Assembly: GCA_013297875.1 (NCBI GenBank)
Contig: JAAFIW010000003.1
Location: 62,001-126,000 of the forward strand
DNA length: 64,000 bases
DNA from: Comamonadaceae bacterium
Lineage (GTDB): Bacteria > Pseudomonadota > Gammaproteobacteria > Burkholderiales > Burkholderiaceae_C
Reading direction: 5' to 3'
This document shows, in pieces, positions 25,368 through 34,359 of this stretch (position 1 is the first letter of the stretch; each line of letters begins with the position of its first letter). A program made the position numbers and the translations under genes. The notes below the pieces were generated by a model that was not told the origin of the DNA, did no database searches, and saw only the letters and a program-made list of their open reading frames with translations.

Positions 25368-26159
25368 ATGGATTCTTCGATTTCCCGACGCAAGTTGCAT
25401 TCAACCCTTGCGGCGCTCGGACTTTCACTGAGCACCACTGGCCATACGCAAAGCCGCCAAACGCTAGGCGCAATGATCAATCTGGCAGGACGCAACCGCA
25501 CCCATGCGCACCGCATCGTTCGCTGTTATGCGCAGCTGCTGCTCAGCGTTGAGCCCGACGCTGCACGGCGGCAGATGACAGAGTCGTCTACCGCGGTGGG
25601 CTCCTCGCTGGACGCGATTGGGCTGGCCGTGCAGGAAGACGCGTCTCGTAATGCCGTGGCAAGGGCAAAGAAAACTTGGGCTGACTTCGAGGCATTGCTC
25701 GGCGTGGCAACTGATCGCAAGCAAGTCAGGCCGATCAACACTGCCGCAGGAGGCCTGTTCAATGCCTCTGCATCCCTGGTGGCCGCGCTACAGGCCACGA
25801 CCGCCGAGCGCACAGCGCAGATCGTCAGTAGCGCAGGGTTGCAGCGCACACGCATCACCCGCATCGCCAAGGGCTTTTTGATGGGCCAACTTGGTGAGCC
25901 CGCCACCGACGAGATTCGCACCGAACGCGCCGAGTTCGATTCCACGCATCAGATGCTTATGGGGGCACCGGAGACCACTGCGGCCATCCGTTCCAACCTG
26001 GAGCTGGTGCAGGTGCAGTATGCGTTCATTACTGTGGCGCTGGACAAGCCCATCGTGAGTGTGGCGCAGTTCGCCAGCGCAGCGGTCAGCACCAACGAGC
26101 GGATCGTGCAAGTGATGGATGAGGTGGTTCGCGCCTACGCAGGCCAGGTGCGCGGCTAG
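25368..26159 (+). CDS. Exported protein with PilJ-type helical domains
   Basis: A 263-residue protein with a Tat-like N-terminus (SRRKLHSTLAALGLSLSTTG). The mature part is helical and resembles two consecutive N-terminal sensory domains of PilJ/NarX-type receptors ('INLAGRNRTHAHRIVRCYAQ' and 'LQRTRITRIAKGFLMGQLG', both with the 'agrqRml.qr.a' rhythm). There is no methyl-accepting or kinase domain, so it is probably a periplasmic ligand-binding protein. The start at 25368 follows AAGGGGGTTTT. Function unknown. Confidence 0.65.
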   Translation: MDSSISRRKLHSTLAALGLSLSTTGHTQSRQTLGAMINLAGRNRTHAHRIVRCYAQLLLSVEPDAARRQMTESSTAVGSSLDAIGLAVQEDASRNAVARAKKTWADFEALLGVATDRKQVRPINTAAGGLFNASASLVAALQATTAERTAQIVSSAGLQRTRITRIAKGFLMGQLGEPATDEIRTERAEFDSTHQMLMGAPETTAAIRSNLELVQVQYAFITVALDKPIVSVAQFASAAVSTNERIVQVMDEVVRAYAGQVRG

Positions 26160-26204
26160 CGCCACTCGCGCTGCAGGGCTTCATCAGCCCTGCATGCTCA
26201 TTCT

Positions 26205-27161
26205 TTACGCGTCGTTTTGCTGAATCCCGCCCAGCACCCAGCCCTGGCCGCCTTGGCGTGGCTTGGTCATGTGCCAGATTTCGTCGAACGACTCGTCGTT
26301 ACGCTCGATTTCGTCGCGAATAAAGCCGGTGAAGCGCACGCTGACCACATAGCGTTCGGCTTCTTCTGCCACTTCAATCACCTGGGCGTTGATGTTGACC
26401 ACTTCGCTTTTCTGGGGCGCGTTGCCGCGCTCGGCCAAGTCCATCTTGATCTCGGCAAACATCTCGGGCGTGGTGAACTGGCGAATGTCGTCCAGGTTGC
26501 CCGCGTCGTTGGCCGCTTGCATGCGGATGAAGTTGACTTTGGCGTTGCGCTCGAAGCCTGCCGTATCAAAGTCAGCCGGAATGCGGCTCGCGCCCGGCGC
26601 ATTTGCACCGTTCAGACCCGACCCGATACCGGAACCGATGGCTGAACCAATGAGGCTGCCGCCCGCGGGCAGGGCTGATTTGAATGCTGCGGGCGACGGA
26701 TCTGCCGGGTTGGCATAACCAGTTTGGCCCGCGTTGGCGTGGGCATATTGCATGCCACCTGCGCCCGCACCCGAGGCATGGGCTTGCGCGGCAGCGCGCT
26801 TGCGCATGAAAAAGCCAATGGCCACCATCACGACCACGACCAACAGCCCGATCATCATCATGGACGCCAACTCGTCACCAAAGCCCAGGTGAGAGGCCAG
26901 CGCCGCCAGGCCCAGGCCTGCGGCCAGACCGGCCAGCGGGCCCATCCACGAGCGCTTGGGCGCAGCGGCAGCAGCGCCCGCTGCACCAGCGCCCGGCGCG
27001 GCGGCTGACTGTGCGGGTGTGGCTGGCGGTTTGTCTACCGCCTGGCGCTGAGTGCCCATGGACTTACCCGAACCGATGCGTTTTGCCGCTTCGGCATTCA
27101 TCGCAAAGGTACCCAGGCCAAGGGTAAAAACGATGGCCAGCATCGACAACAGTTTTTTCAC
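26205..27161 (-). CDS. Tim44-like domain membrane protein
   Basis: A 318-residue protein with an N-terminal signal (MKKLLSMLAIVFTLGLGTFA), an Ala-rich low-complexity segment, one or two membrane helices ('MMMIGLLVVVVMVAIGFFM', about residues 100-118) and a C-terminal Tim44-like NTF2-fold domain (from about 205; 'NFIRMQAANDAGNLDDIRQFTTPEMFAEI', partly quoted). Such proteins are common in beta- and gammaproteobacteria; their role is unclear, perhaps in membrane protein handling. It forms a convergent pair with the PilJ-like gene. Confidence 0.8.
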   Translation of the reverse strand: MKKLLSMLAIVFTLGLGTFAMNAEAAKRIGSGKSMGTQRQAVDKPPATPAQSAAAPGAGAAGAAAAAPKRSWMGPLAGLAAGLGLAALASHLGFGDELASMMMIGLLVVVVMVAIGFFMRKRAAAQAHASGAGAGGMQYAHANAGQTGYANPADPSPAAFKSALPAGGSLIGSAIGSGIGSGLNGANAPGASRIPADFDTAGFERNAKVNFIRMQAANDAGNLDDIRQFTTPEMFAEIKMDLAERGNAPQKSEVVNINAQVIEVAEEAERYVVSVRFTGFIRDEIERNDESFDEIWHMTKPRQGGQGWVLGGIQQNDA

Positions 27162-27281
27162 AAGAGTCTCCAGAAGAAATTTACAAACACACTCACCATA
27201 GACGATTCAAGATGGTGGAAAAAGCAGCATTTACAAGACGAACACTTCGGTTTTTCGAGGGGGTTTGTTAGAAGGCCTCAT

Positions 27282-27797
27282 TCAGCGCCGCGCGCGCCGC
27301 TTGACAAACACCCGCAGACGCCACACCAGCTTGACCGTCAAATACCCCAGCGTGGCCCCGCCGACCGCAAACAGACCCATGCCCAGCACCGTAGGCCATC
27401 CAAACTCAGCCAGCCACGAGCTGGCGGCAAACCCAGTGGGTGCGGCGGTGGCCAGTGGCTCACCCAGAACCAAGGAACCGAATTGATAGGCCAGCCACAA
27501 CCAGAAACCAATCGTCAATGGGTTGGTGACCATGGTCATGGCGGCGGCGGCCGGTATGTTGCCGCGCCACCAGGTGCAATGAGCCGCAGCTGCGACGATT
27601 TGCCCAAACGGGATCACAAACGCCCAGAAAGTGCCAACCGCCACCCCACGCGCCACGGCTTCATGCTGAAGCCGCCATAGCTTGGGGTCCAGCAGCCGAT
27701 TGGCAACGGGCCGCAACCAAGGATGAGCGCTGAGCGCGTCGCGGGTGGGGAGTGATTGCCGAAACCGATCAGTCCAGTGCCGGGTTTGCTGTGTCAT
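27282..27797 (-). CDS. DUF2062 membrane protein
   Basis: A 171-residue protein of the DUF2062 family: an N-terminal amphipathic region, the 'VARGVAVGTFWAFVIPFGQ' segment (partly a conserved P-x-G-Q motif), 'NIPAAAAMTMVTNPLT' and two or three membrane helices, then a basic tail. Function unknown in general. It stands alone upstream of the Tim44-like gene on the same strand, 120 bases apart. Confidence 0.82.
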   Translation of the reverse strand: MTQQTRHWTDRFRQSLPTRDALSAHPWLRPVANRLLDPKLWRLQHEAVARGVAVGTFWAFVIPFGQIVAAAAHCTWWRGNIPAAAAMTMVTNPLTIGFWLWLAYQFGSLVLGEPLATAAPTGFAASSWLAEFGWPTVLGMGLFAVGGATLGYLTVKLVWRLRVFVKRRARR

Positions 27798-28144
27798 GGG
27801 TAACTGATCGTCGTCAACTGATCGTCGTTATTTGAGTCAGTTGACAATGCCCACTTTTCCGCGGATGAGCCAGCAGGAATTTCCGGTTTGATGCTTCTGT
27901 TTTTACGAAGCAAGTGCTGGATTGTTGTGCGTGCTGCGGATCAGAAAAAATGCCACCCCTGTCCACCCGCCACCCGGACACCAACGGTCTGGGAGTCACC
28001 GGCCTGGGGCGTTTCAGATCAGGGCAATTTGGATAAAATCTTCCATCAGCCCATGAATTACCTGCTCAGGCAGCTATTGAATATGTAGCAAGCGGCGGTC
28101 GTTCCACCCATCGCTGACCCCGTTTGAACCGTTCGGAGGCCGTC
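27798..28144. other. Intergenic region with dispersed repeat, copy 6
   Basis: 347 bases without a supported gene. It contains a short direct repeat (AACTGATCGTCG, twice near 27803-27828) next to the DUF2062 start. At 28047-28090 there is a plus-oriented copy of the dispersed hairpin repeat (CAGCCCATGAATTACCTGCTC, here shortened; then GCAGCTATTGAATATGTAGCA). Confidence 0.6.
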
Positions 28145-28510
28145 ATGTCCATCGATCCCAGCGCGTTTTACGTTCATCTCACCGCCACCGGCTCGGCCAA
28201 CGTGCTTCCCGGCGGCGAACAGTTCTGGTTAAGGCCTCAGGCTGAGATGGAGCAGTTGGGCCAGAACTGGCTCATCTCGGAGTTTGAATGCGCATCGGAC
28301 TGGACCAGCTGGGAAATGCACCCAAATGCAGATGAGTTTGTCTACTTGCTGTGTGGCTCGGCAGATTTGCTGCTGGAGCACGCCGCCGGTGTTCAGGCCA
28401 TCGCCCTCGAAGGCCGTGGCGCGGTCGTCGTGCCGCGCGGCATTTGGCACACGGCCAGCGTGCGGGCACGCAGTCGGATGCTGTTTGTGACCATGGGCTC
28501 GGGTACCTAG
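28145..28510 (+). CDS. Small cupin-domain protein
   Basis: A 121-residue cupin. The 'WEMHPNADEFVYLLCGSADLLLE' segment (partly quoted; the His and Glu of motif 1) and 'VVVPRGIWHTA' (motif 2) are visible. GGAGG lies 8 bases before ATG 28145. It stands alone between two copies of the dispersed repeat. Substrate unknown; a metal-binding sugar- or small-molecule role is typical. Confidence 0.72.
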   Translation: MSIDPSAFYVHLTATGSANVLPGGEQFWLRPQAEMEQLGQNWLISEFECASDWTSWEMHPNADEFVYLLCGSADLLLEHAAGVQAIALEGRGAVVVPRGIWHTASVRARSRMLFVTMGSGT

Positions 28511-28563
28511 CATCGGCCACGGACCCCCGGGGTCAATGGGTCAACAGCATAGGTTTGTGCTGA

Positions 28564-28612
28564 AAATAGCACTACTGTTTTCATAGCATCTTGAGCAATG
28601 AATATATGGGCT
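28564..28612 (-). repeat. Dispersed hairpin repeat, copy 7
   Basis: On the plus strand AAATAGCACTACTG, then CATAGCATCTTGAGCAATGA and ATATATGGGCT: a reverse-oriented copy downstream of the cupin gene and facing the end of the DUF922 gene. Confidence 0.8.
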
Positions 28613-28647
28613 AGCGGCGCTTGTCATCAAAAAGCGCTGGCTACACG

Positions 28648-29307
28648 CTAGTTGACCGACATCAGCTGCGTCATGCCATGGTTGGTGGCGCGGTCGTATT
28701 CCACATCTTTCTTGCGATAGATTTCCAGCAGCCGGTTGAAGTGCTGGTCGGCCGCCGCAGGTACCTCGCTGCACGACGCAAATTGCAGCACCTGCAATTG
28801 GTTGCGTAACGCGTCTGACAGCTGGCGGCCATGCTGGATGTGGCCGTCTTCGTGGTGCTTGAGCCCCAGCATGGCATCGGCCCACCATTTCTGATGCGAT
28901 GGTGGGGCGGCCGACACGTCGGCCCATTTGGGCATCCAGATGGTGCCGCTGATCTGAGTGGTGACAGACTCCACCGTGCAATGGGTCGCCCGTTGTTTGG
29001 TGACATATTTGTAGCTGACCTGCCAGTTGGCCATGCCCCAGAAACCTTGTGGGCCCAGTTGCTTGATCTTCAAAAAAGCGCCCTTGGAATCGGGGGCTGT
29101 GAACTCGTAGTGCGACAGCTTCAGCTCGCTCAGGCCCACGGCGTCTGCAGCCAGCTTGGGCGTGACGATTTTTGAGGTCTGTTCGACCGCGCAGGGCTGC
29201 TGCGAAAAACTCACACGGTTTTGCGCGTCCACACATTTGTAGACCTCGGCACTTGCGCACAGCGGGCTGGATAAGAGCAAGCAAAAGACGACGATCGGGT
29301 GATTCAT
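28648..29307 (-). CDS. Exported DUF922/DUF4124 protein, putative Zn protease
   Basis: A 219-residue exported protein. A signal peptide (about 1-20; VVFCLLLSSPLCASA) is followed by a short DUF4124-like segment (EVYKCVDAQNRVSFSQQPC). The main domain carries 'LKHHEDGHIQHG', an HExxH-type zinc site typical of DUF922. It may be a periplasmic metalloprotease, though most members are untested. The start is ATG at 29307. It is divergent from minC. Confidence 0.78.
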   Translation of the reverse strand: MNHPIVVFCLLLSSPLCASAEVYKCVDAQNRVSFSQQPCAVEQTSKIVTPKLAADAVGLSELKLSHYEFTAPDSKGAFLKIKQLGPQGFWGMANWQVSYKYVTKQRATHCTVESVTTQISGTIWMPKWADVSAAPPSHQKWWADAMLGLKHHEDGHIQHGRQLSDALRNQLQVLQFASCSEVPAAADQHFNRLLEIYRKKDVEYDRATNHGMTQLMSVN

Positions 29308-29463
29308 GCAATTCCTTGAACGGGCCGGGTGTGGCGCGGCGAATTGTCGCGCAGGGCGGCCGCGTTTGTGGCGTCCGCAGAGCCGGGCCCCCGCACCTGC
29401 GCTGATAGACTCAGCGCCGTATTTCCGGCCCGCGCCCCGCTGCCATAAACCCCAACAGATCAC

Positions 29464-30231
29464 GTGAACTCCAGCTTCGAAATCAAAAGCGCCAACCTGC
29501 CCCTGGTGGCCTTGCTGCTCAAGTCGCCTGACCTGGCACTGCTGACCCAGGCGCTGGCCCAGCGGTTTGGAGACATTCCGGATTTTTTTGACAATGACCC
29601 ACTGTTAATCGACCTTTCGCCGGTGGCTGCTGCTGGGACAGCTATTGATTTTGAAGCACTGCTGGCCCTGCTCAAGCCCTACCGCGTGCTACCGCTGGCG
29701 GTGCGCGGGGGTAGTGACCAGCAGATGGCGGCGGCGCAGGCGGTGGGGCTGGCACCGGCGCCGGATGCGCTACTGGCCCGGCCGCCCAAGGAAACGCCAG
29801 TGCAAGAGTTGGCCGCTGCGGTGGCACCCCCAGCAACCGAAGAAGCCTCGCTGCCGCTAGAGCCCAAAGCCGCACCGCCCATCAACCCCGGCGCACTGGT
29901 CATCGACAAGCCTTTGCGCTCGGGCCAGCAGGTCTATGCCAAGGGCCGCGACCTGGTGGTGCTGCACATGGTCAACCCCGGCGCCGAGGTGATTGCCGAT
30001 GGCCACATTCACGTTTACGCCCCGCTGCGCGGCAAGGCCATTGCGGGCGCGCGTGGCAACACCGATGCGCGGATTTTTGCGTTCAGCCTGCAGGCCGAGC
30101 TGCTGTCAATTGCCGGCGTCTACCGCACTAGCGAAGTGCCCCTGCCCGCCCACGTGCTGGGCAAGCCCACCCAGGTACGGCTGGAAGGCGGCAGCGAGGG
30201 CAAGCTGGTGTTTGCGGGGCTGTCGTCGTGA
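29464..30231 (+). CDS. minC: Septum site-determining protein MinC
   Basis: A 255-residue MinC. The N-terminal domain (about 1-100; 'FEIKSANLPLVALLLKSPD') inhibits FtsZ. A Pro/Ala-rich linker follows, and the C-terminal beta-helix domain has 'RSGQQVYAKGRDLVVLHMVNPGAEVIADGHIHVYAPLRGKAIAG' (quoted in part; the classic MinC signature), which binds MinD. The start is GTG at 29464. It is followed by minD and minE, but separated from minD by a 129-base inverted-repeat element, unusual for this operon. Confidence 0.93.
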   Translation: MNSSFEIKSANLPLVALLLKSPDLALLTQALAQRFGDIPDFFDNDPLLIDLSPVAAAGTAIDFEALLALLKPYRVLPLAVRGGSDQQMAAAQAVGLAPAPDALLARPPKETPVQELAAAVAPPATEEASLPLEPKAAPPINPGALVIDKPLRSGQQVYAKGRDLVVLHMVNPGAEVIADGHIHVYAPLRGKAIAGARGNTDARIFAFSLQAELLSIAGVYRTSEVPLPAHVLGKPTQVRLEGGSEGKLVFAGLSS

Positions 30232-30247
30232 AGCTCCTTAAGACAGT

Positions 30248-30376
30248 TTTTGAACGCAGAGGACGCAGAGATTGCGCAGAGGACGCAGAAGAAAACCGTA
30301 AAAGTAGATTCAATTGATTTTCTTTTTCTCTCCTTTTGCGTTCTCTGCGTAAGCTTCGCGTCCTCTGCGTTCAAAA
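30248..30376. repeat. 129-bp inverted-repeat element between minC and minD
   Basis: The ends are perfect 19-bp inverted repeats: TTTTGAACGCAGAGGACGC (30248-30266) and its complement (30358-30376). Internally there are further GCAGAGGACGCAGA copies and an A/T-rich centre. The style is that of a small non-autonomous element or REP/BIME-type repeat. No coding potential is supported. Confidence 0.8.
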
Positions 30377-30412
30377 GCTGCCTCAAACCCACCACCAGGA
30401 AACTACAAACCC

Positions 30413-31231
30413 ATGGCAAAAATCATCGTCATCACATCCGGCAAAGGCGGCGTGGGCAAGACCACCACCAGTGCCAGTTTTGCCAGCGGCCTGGCGCTGC
30501 GCGGCCATAAAACTGCGGTGATTGACTTTGACGTGGGCCTGCGCAACCTGGACTTGATCATGGGTTGCGAGCGGCGCGTGGTGTATGACCTGATCAACGT
30601 GATTCACGGCGAAGCCAATTTGAACCAGGCGCTCATTAAAGACAAGCAGTGCGACAACCTGTTCATATTGGCCGCCTCGCAAACCCGCGACAAAGACGCG
30701 CTGAGCAAAGAGGGCGTTGAAAAGGTGCTGCAAGACCTGGCCGCCATGGACTTTGAGTACATCGTGTGCGACTCGCCAGCCGGCATTGAAACCGGCGCGC
30801 TGCTGGCCATGCACTTTGCCGACGAGGCGCTGGTGGTGACCAACCCGGAAGTGTCCAGCGTGCGCGACTCTGACCGCATTCTGGGCATGCTGTCCAGCAA
30901 AACCAAGCGTGCCATTGACGGCGGCGAGCCCATCAAAGAGCACCTGCTGATCACCCGCTACAACCCGGCGCGGGTAGACCAGGGGCAAATGCTCAGCCTG
31001 CAAGACATTCAAGACATCTTGCGCATCAAGCTGATTGGCGTGATTCCCGAGAGCGAGAGCGTGCTGCAGGCCAGCAACCAGGGCACGCCTGCGGTGCACC
31101 TGGAAAACAGTGACGTGAGCGAGGCCTACAAAGACGTGGTGGCGCGCTTTCTGGGCGAAGACAAACCGCTGCGCTTCATTGACGCGCCCAAACAGGGCTT
31201 TTTGAAGCGCCTGTTTGGTGGCACCAAGTAA
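30413..31231 (+). CDS. minD: Septum site-determining ATPase MinD
   Basis: A 272-residue ParA/MinD ATPase of normal length. The deviant Walker A (SGKGGVGKTT) is at residues 9-18, with 'VIDFDVGLRNLDLIMGCE' and 'IVCDSPAGIE' following. The C-terminal amphipathic membrane-targeting helix is present (KQGFLKRLFGG). It recruits MinC to the membrane and oscillates with MinE. The start is ATG at 30413. minE follows after 18 bases. Confidence 0.96.
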   Translation: MAKIIVITSGKGGVGKTTTSASFASGLALRGHKTAVIDFDVGLRNLDLIMGCERRVVYDLINVIHGEANLNQALIKDKQCDNLFILAASQTRDKDALSKEGVEKVLQDLAAMDFEYIVCDSPAGIETGALLAMHFADEALVVTNPEVSSVRDSDRILGMLSSKTKRAIDGGEPIKEHLLITRYNPARVDQGQMLSLQDIQDILRIKLIGVIPESESVLQASNQGTPAVHLENSDVSEAYKDVVARFLGEDKPLRFIDAPKQGFLKRLFGGTK

Positions 31232-31249
31232 GACGGGGAGACAAACACC

Positions 31250-31525
31250 ATGAGCTTTCTGTCATTTTTTCTCGGCGAGAAAAAGAAAACCGCCCACGTG
31301 GCCAAAGAGCGCCTGCAACTCATCCTGGCCCACGAGCGCAACCCCCGCCACACCAGCGCACCCGACTACCTGCCCGCGCTGCAACGCGACCTGGTGGCGG
31401 TGATCAGCAAGTACTTCCCGATCAACCCCGAAGACATCAAGGTTCACCTGGAACAAAAAGACAACCTGGATGTACTGGAAGTCAAGATCGAGATGCCGGA
31501 CAGCCGGATGGCGCCGCTGCAGTAG
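31250..31525 (+). CDS. minE: Cell division topological specificity factor MinE
   Basis: A 91-residue MinE. The N-terminal membrane-binding and MinD-interacting region is '[29 protein letters not shown]' (quoted in part), and the C-terminal dimer domain contains '[31 protein letters not shown]'-type sequence in fragments. It stimulates MinD and gives the midcell position. It ends the min operon, and the next gene is convergent. Confidence 0.96.
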   Translation: MSFLSFFLGEKKKTAHVAKERLQLILAHERNPRHTSAPDYLPALQRDLVAVISKYFPINPEDIKVHLEQKDNLDVLEVKIEMPDSRMAPLQ

Positions 31526-31539
31526 GGCTTGCTTCGTGC

Positions 31540-32208
31540 CTAAAGCGGCGGCAAGGCCAGCAGACGCGCGTACCAGCTGTTGAAGTGCGCGCATTTGCTT
31601 TTCATGGTGGACAAGCCAATGCGCTGCGCCATCTGCACCCCGTGAATCACTTTCTCGTAGCCACCATAGGCGGATAGAAGCCGCTTGGAGGGCGCGCCTT
31701 CTGGGGTTTCGTTGATGAGCTCGGGGTTGTTTTGGAATTGGTCGAGCGCCTTCAGCATCGCGGCGGGCAGTCCGTTCTTGCCCGTGACCTCTGCGGCTGC
31801 CGACGGATCGGCGAACAGCAGGGTCTCAAACTCATGCAGCTGCACATGAGGAATGAAACGGGCCGACGCGAAGTGCTGGCTCCAGGCCTGTTGCAAATGC
31901 CCGACCTTTTGGTAGGGGTCGGTCATGCCGGTGGTTTGCTGGTAACCGGGTACGGTGTTGGGTAGCCGGTACAAATCAACCATGCAGCCAACATAGCGCC
32001 GGGTGTCGGCGGCCAATAGGCGGCTGACGTCCCTTTCCAGATGCGTAAAGTTGACAAAGCCGCCTTTGAACGAACGATGCGCTGTTCGGCTGGTGGTGAT
32101 GCGTGTGGCGGTCAAAAAGACCTGCTGCTCACCCAAAGTAGGTGCCAGCACCTGGTTCACAAAAGCCTCCTCGCTTTGCCCTTCGACGACCAGGAGAACG
32201 CGGGTCAT
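31540..32208 (-). CDS. DUF4276 protein, partner of an AAA ATPase
   Basis: A 222-residue DUF4276 protein. 'LLVVEGQSEEAFV' at the N-terminus and 'GCMVDLYRLPNTVPGY' (about residue 75) resemble the Glu and Asp motifs of Toprim/OLD-type nucleases; 'FIPHVQLHEFETLLFADP' is a DUF4276 hallmark. Its start overlaps the stop of the ATPase gene (ATGA), so the two are made together. By analogy with other AAA-plus-Toprim gene pairs (for example RloAB or PARIS) it may be the effector nuclease of a defence module. That role is inference. Confidence 0.75.
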   Translation of the reverse strand: MTRVLLVVEGQSEEAFVNQVLAPTLGEQQVFLTATRITTSRTAHRSFKGGFVNFTHLERDVSRLLAADTRRYVGCMVDLYRLPNTVPGYQQTTGMTDPYQKVGHLQQAWSQHFASARFIPHVQLHEFETLLFADPSAAAEVTGKNGLPAAMLKALDQFQNNPELINETPEGAPSKRLLSAYGGYEKVIHGVQMAQRIGLSTMKSKCAHFNSWYARLLALPPL

Positions 32209-33323
32209 GGCGATGTCGTCGCCACAGCGGGCGGGGCACCGGGTCGGCCGCCCAGGATGTTTTTCTCCCACAGCTCGCCCAGCGAATAGTCCTCCAGCCA
32301 GGCTTGCAAGCCCTGCGCATCGGGCCGCGCAAAAGTCGACTCGCCTTGGCGGTGGTTGACCACGATCAGGTGTTCAGGATCGAGCTGGTTCACCAAAGGG
32401 ACGGACTGGGTGGACACGACGATTTGCGTGCCCAAGGAGACGCTTCTCAACAGCCCCGCCAGCACCTCAATGGCATACGGATGAAGGCCCAGCTCGGGCT
32501 CGTCAATGATGATGGTGGCCGGTGGATTGGGTTGCAGCAGTACCGCTGCCAAGCAGATAAAGCGAAGCGTGCCGTCGGATAGCTGATAGGCGGTAAACGG
32601 AAAATCCGAGCCCACCTCGCGCCACTCCAACGTGATGTCTTGGCCGTTGGCAGACAGCGGGTCGGGGCGCAACACAAAGTCATCGAAGAACGGGGCGACC
32701 AGGCGGATCGTGTCGCGGATGCGCTGGTAGCTGGGTAGGTGTGCTTGTTGCAGAAGGTACAAGAACGCTGCAAGGTTTGAGGCGTCGGGCCGCAGTGAGG
32801 CGTTGTCGTTCAAAGCCCCCGTTTGCTTGACCGCTGCTTGGTCGCTGGTGTCGTGAAAGTGATAGACCCGCCAGCCTTTTACGGCGGGGACTACAAAACC
32901 TGCGATGCCTTCGTTGTGGGGAACTGCGAGCTGCCCAGGCAGCCTTGACTCGGCGTGGCCAGCACCAAGAAAGCGATCCGATACGGGATTCGTTTGTCCA
33001 CCAAACGACATGCGTTCGTCTGCAAAGACTAGGCGGTTTTCAGATGGCTCCAGTGAAAACGCATAACCGTTTTTTCCAAAATCCAGACTTACAGACAACA
33101 TCGGCGTGACCCGCCGCCCATGCCGCAAAAACCGATCCGCCTTGGATCCCACCAGCCGCTGCAAGCGCAACTCAGCCATTTCGTTGAGCAACTTGAAAAC
33201 CGAAATGAAATTGCTTTTCCCCGCGCCGTTGGCCCCGATGAGCACATTCAGCGGCCCCAGCTTCAAATCAAGCTGGCGAATCGACTTGAAGCCTTCTATG
33301 CGGATGCGGTCTAGCGGTCTCAT
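32205..33323 (-). CDS. AAA family ATPase (SMC/RecF-like, AAA_21)
   Basis: A 372-residue ATPase with an N-terminal Walker A (IGANGAGKSNFI, about residues 29-40) right after 'IEGFKSIRQLDLKLGPLN'. Walker B (TIIIDEPELGLHP) and the H-loop region ('VSTQSVPLVNQL') lie near the C-terminus. This is the ABC/RecF-like AAA_21 type found in OLD, RloA and many phage-defence systems, not a chaperone AAA+. The start at 33323 (MRPLDRIRIEG) is chosen by family pattern. It overlaps the DUF4276 gene by 4 bases. Confidence 0.83.
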   Translation of the reverse strand: MRPLDRIRIEGFKSIRQLDLKLGPLNVLIGANGAGKSNFISVFKLLNEMAELRLQRLVGSKADRFLRHGRRVTPMLSVSLDFGKNGYAFSLEPSENRLVFADERMSFGGQTNPVSDRFLGAGHAESRLPGQLAVPHNEGIAGFVVPAVKGWRVYHFHDTSDQAAVKQTGALNDNASLRPDASNLAAFLYLLQQAHLPSYQRIRDTIRLVAPFFDDFVLRPDPLSANGQDITLEWREVGSDFPFTAYQLSDGTLRFICLAAVLLQPNPPATIIIDEPELGLHPYAIEVLAGLLRSVSLGTQIVVSTQSVPLVNQLDPEHLIVVNHRQGESTFARPDAQGLQAWLEDYSLGELWEKNILGGRPGAPPAVATTSP

Positions 33324-33637
33324 CGGGTAGGAATGGTCAAACCTGGATTTTGACACTTCAAACCCGCTACCCAACCCGAAGCCGTCAGCGTTGCGGCAGG
33401 CGGCGTTTTGCTATTGAAACTGTAGCTGCTTGAGCGCATTCAACGTGGGCTGTTGCACATATTGACCCGCAAATTGCGCTGCTGCGTAATTTGCGGCGCG
33501 TATCTTGCCCCTTCCGCTTTTTGGGGGAAAGGGTCGCACACATCTACCTGGCTACTTCAACCCCGACCGTTGCCCGCATTGGTTTTGAAATGAACCGACC
33601 AGCAGGGCGATCAGGCTGAACAGGTGGCGTGGTACGT
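33324..33637. other. Intergenic region with dispersed repeat, copy 8
   Basis: 314 bases without a supported gene. A reverse-oriented, diverged copy of the dispersed hairpin repeat lies at 33406-33452 (TGCTATTGAAACTGTAGCTG, CTTGAGC, GTGGGCTG). A variant of the CCTTCCCCC/GGGGGAAAGG palindrome follows at about 33508-33531. Confidence 0.6.
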
Positions 33638-34273
33638 TCATCCTTTGACCACCAACGGGAACTGAGCCGTCCAGCCGTCCGCTGAGGGGGCAAACACCGC
33701 ATCCAGCAAACCGCGCTCCTGCGGCGCAAGGCCGCGCAGCAGAAAGTCGCGGCTGTTGGCGGGCTCGCCCGCGATATACATCTGCGTGGTGAGCAATTGC
33801 CGTGTGCCCAGCTTGACCTTCACATGAATATGCGGTGGCCGCCCGGCATAGGCCACCGGCTTGATGGTGCGAAAGCGGTAGCGCCCATCGGCCCCCACTT
33901 GCACCTTGCCAAAGCCCTGAAAGGCCATGGGCCTGTTGCCCGACGAGCTGCTGTGGCGGTACACGCCTTCATGGTCACACTGCCAGATCTCCACCACCGC
34001 GCCCGACACCGGCTTGCCCTGTACGTCGCTGACCACGCCAGCCACCCAGGCGGGCTGGCCCATTTTGTAATCCACCATGCCGTTTTTCAGCAGATCGGCA
34101 TCGGCGTCTTCCAGAGCCTGGTCGGGGTAGAACGGGCCCTCAGATTGGGACGGGGTGAGGCGGCGCGGGGTTTGTGCGATGGCCGGGAGCAACAGCAAAG
34201 TGGGCAGCGCCACTCCGGCGGCCAGTGCGGCGGATGTGCGCAGAGCAAGGCGGCGATTCGAAGGCTGGGTCAT
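33638..34273 (-). CDS. Exported intradiol ring-cleavage dioxygenase-like protein
   Basis: A 211-residue protein with a Tat-type signal (NRRLALRTSAALAAGVALP...LLPAIAQ). The mature domain is of the catechol/protocatechuate 3,4-dioxygenase type: 'SEGPFYP', 'VSGAVVEIWQCDHEGVYRH' and 'RYRFRTIKPVAYAGRPPHIHVKV' (in part), providing the expected Tyr and two His iron ligands. The family uses Fe(III) to cleave catechols. A periplasmic location and the short length separate it from classical PcaGH subunits, so its true substrate is unknown. The start is ATG at 34273. Confidence 0.8.
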   Translation of the reverse strand: MTQPSNRRLALRTSAALAAGVALPTLLLLPAIAQTPRRLTPSQSEGPFYPDQALEDADADLLKNGMVDYKMGQPAWVAGVVSDVQGKPVSGAVVEIWQCDHEGVYRHSSSSGNRPMAFQGFGKVQVGADGRYRFRTIKPVAYAGRPPHIHVKVKLGTRQLLTTQMYIAGEPANSRDFLLRGLAPQERGLLDAVFAPSADGWTAQFPLVVKG

Positions 34274-34359
34274 GGTGGGCTTTTTGCAGGGGTTTGCGTC
34301 GTGACAGACGCTGCCCATAGCGGCAAAGTTCCTGGGCAGACGTATTGTCGTCAATCAAA

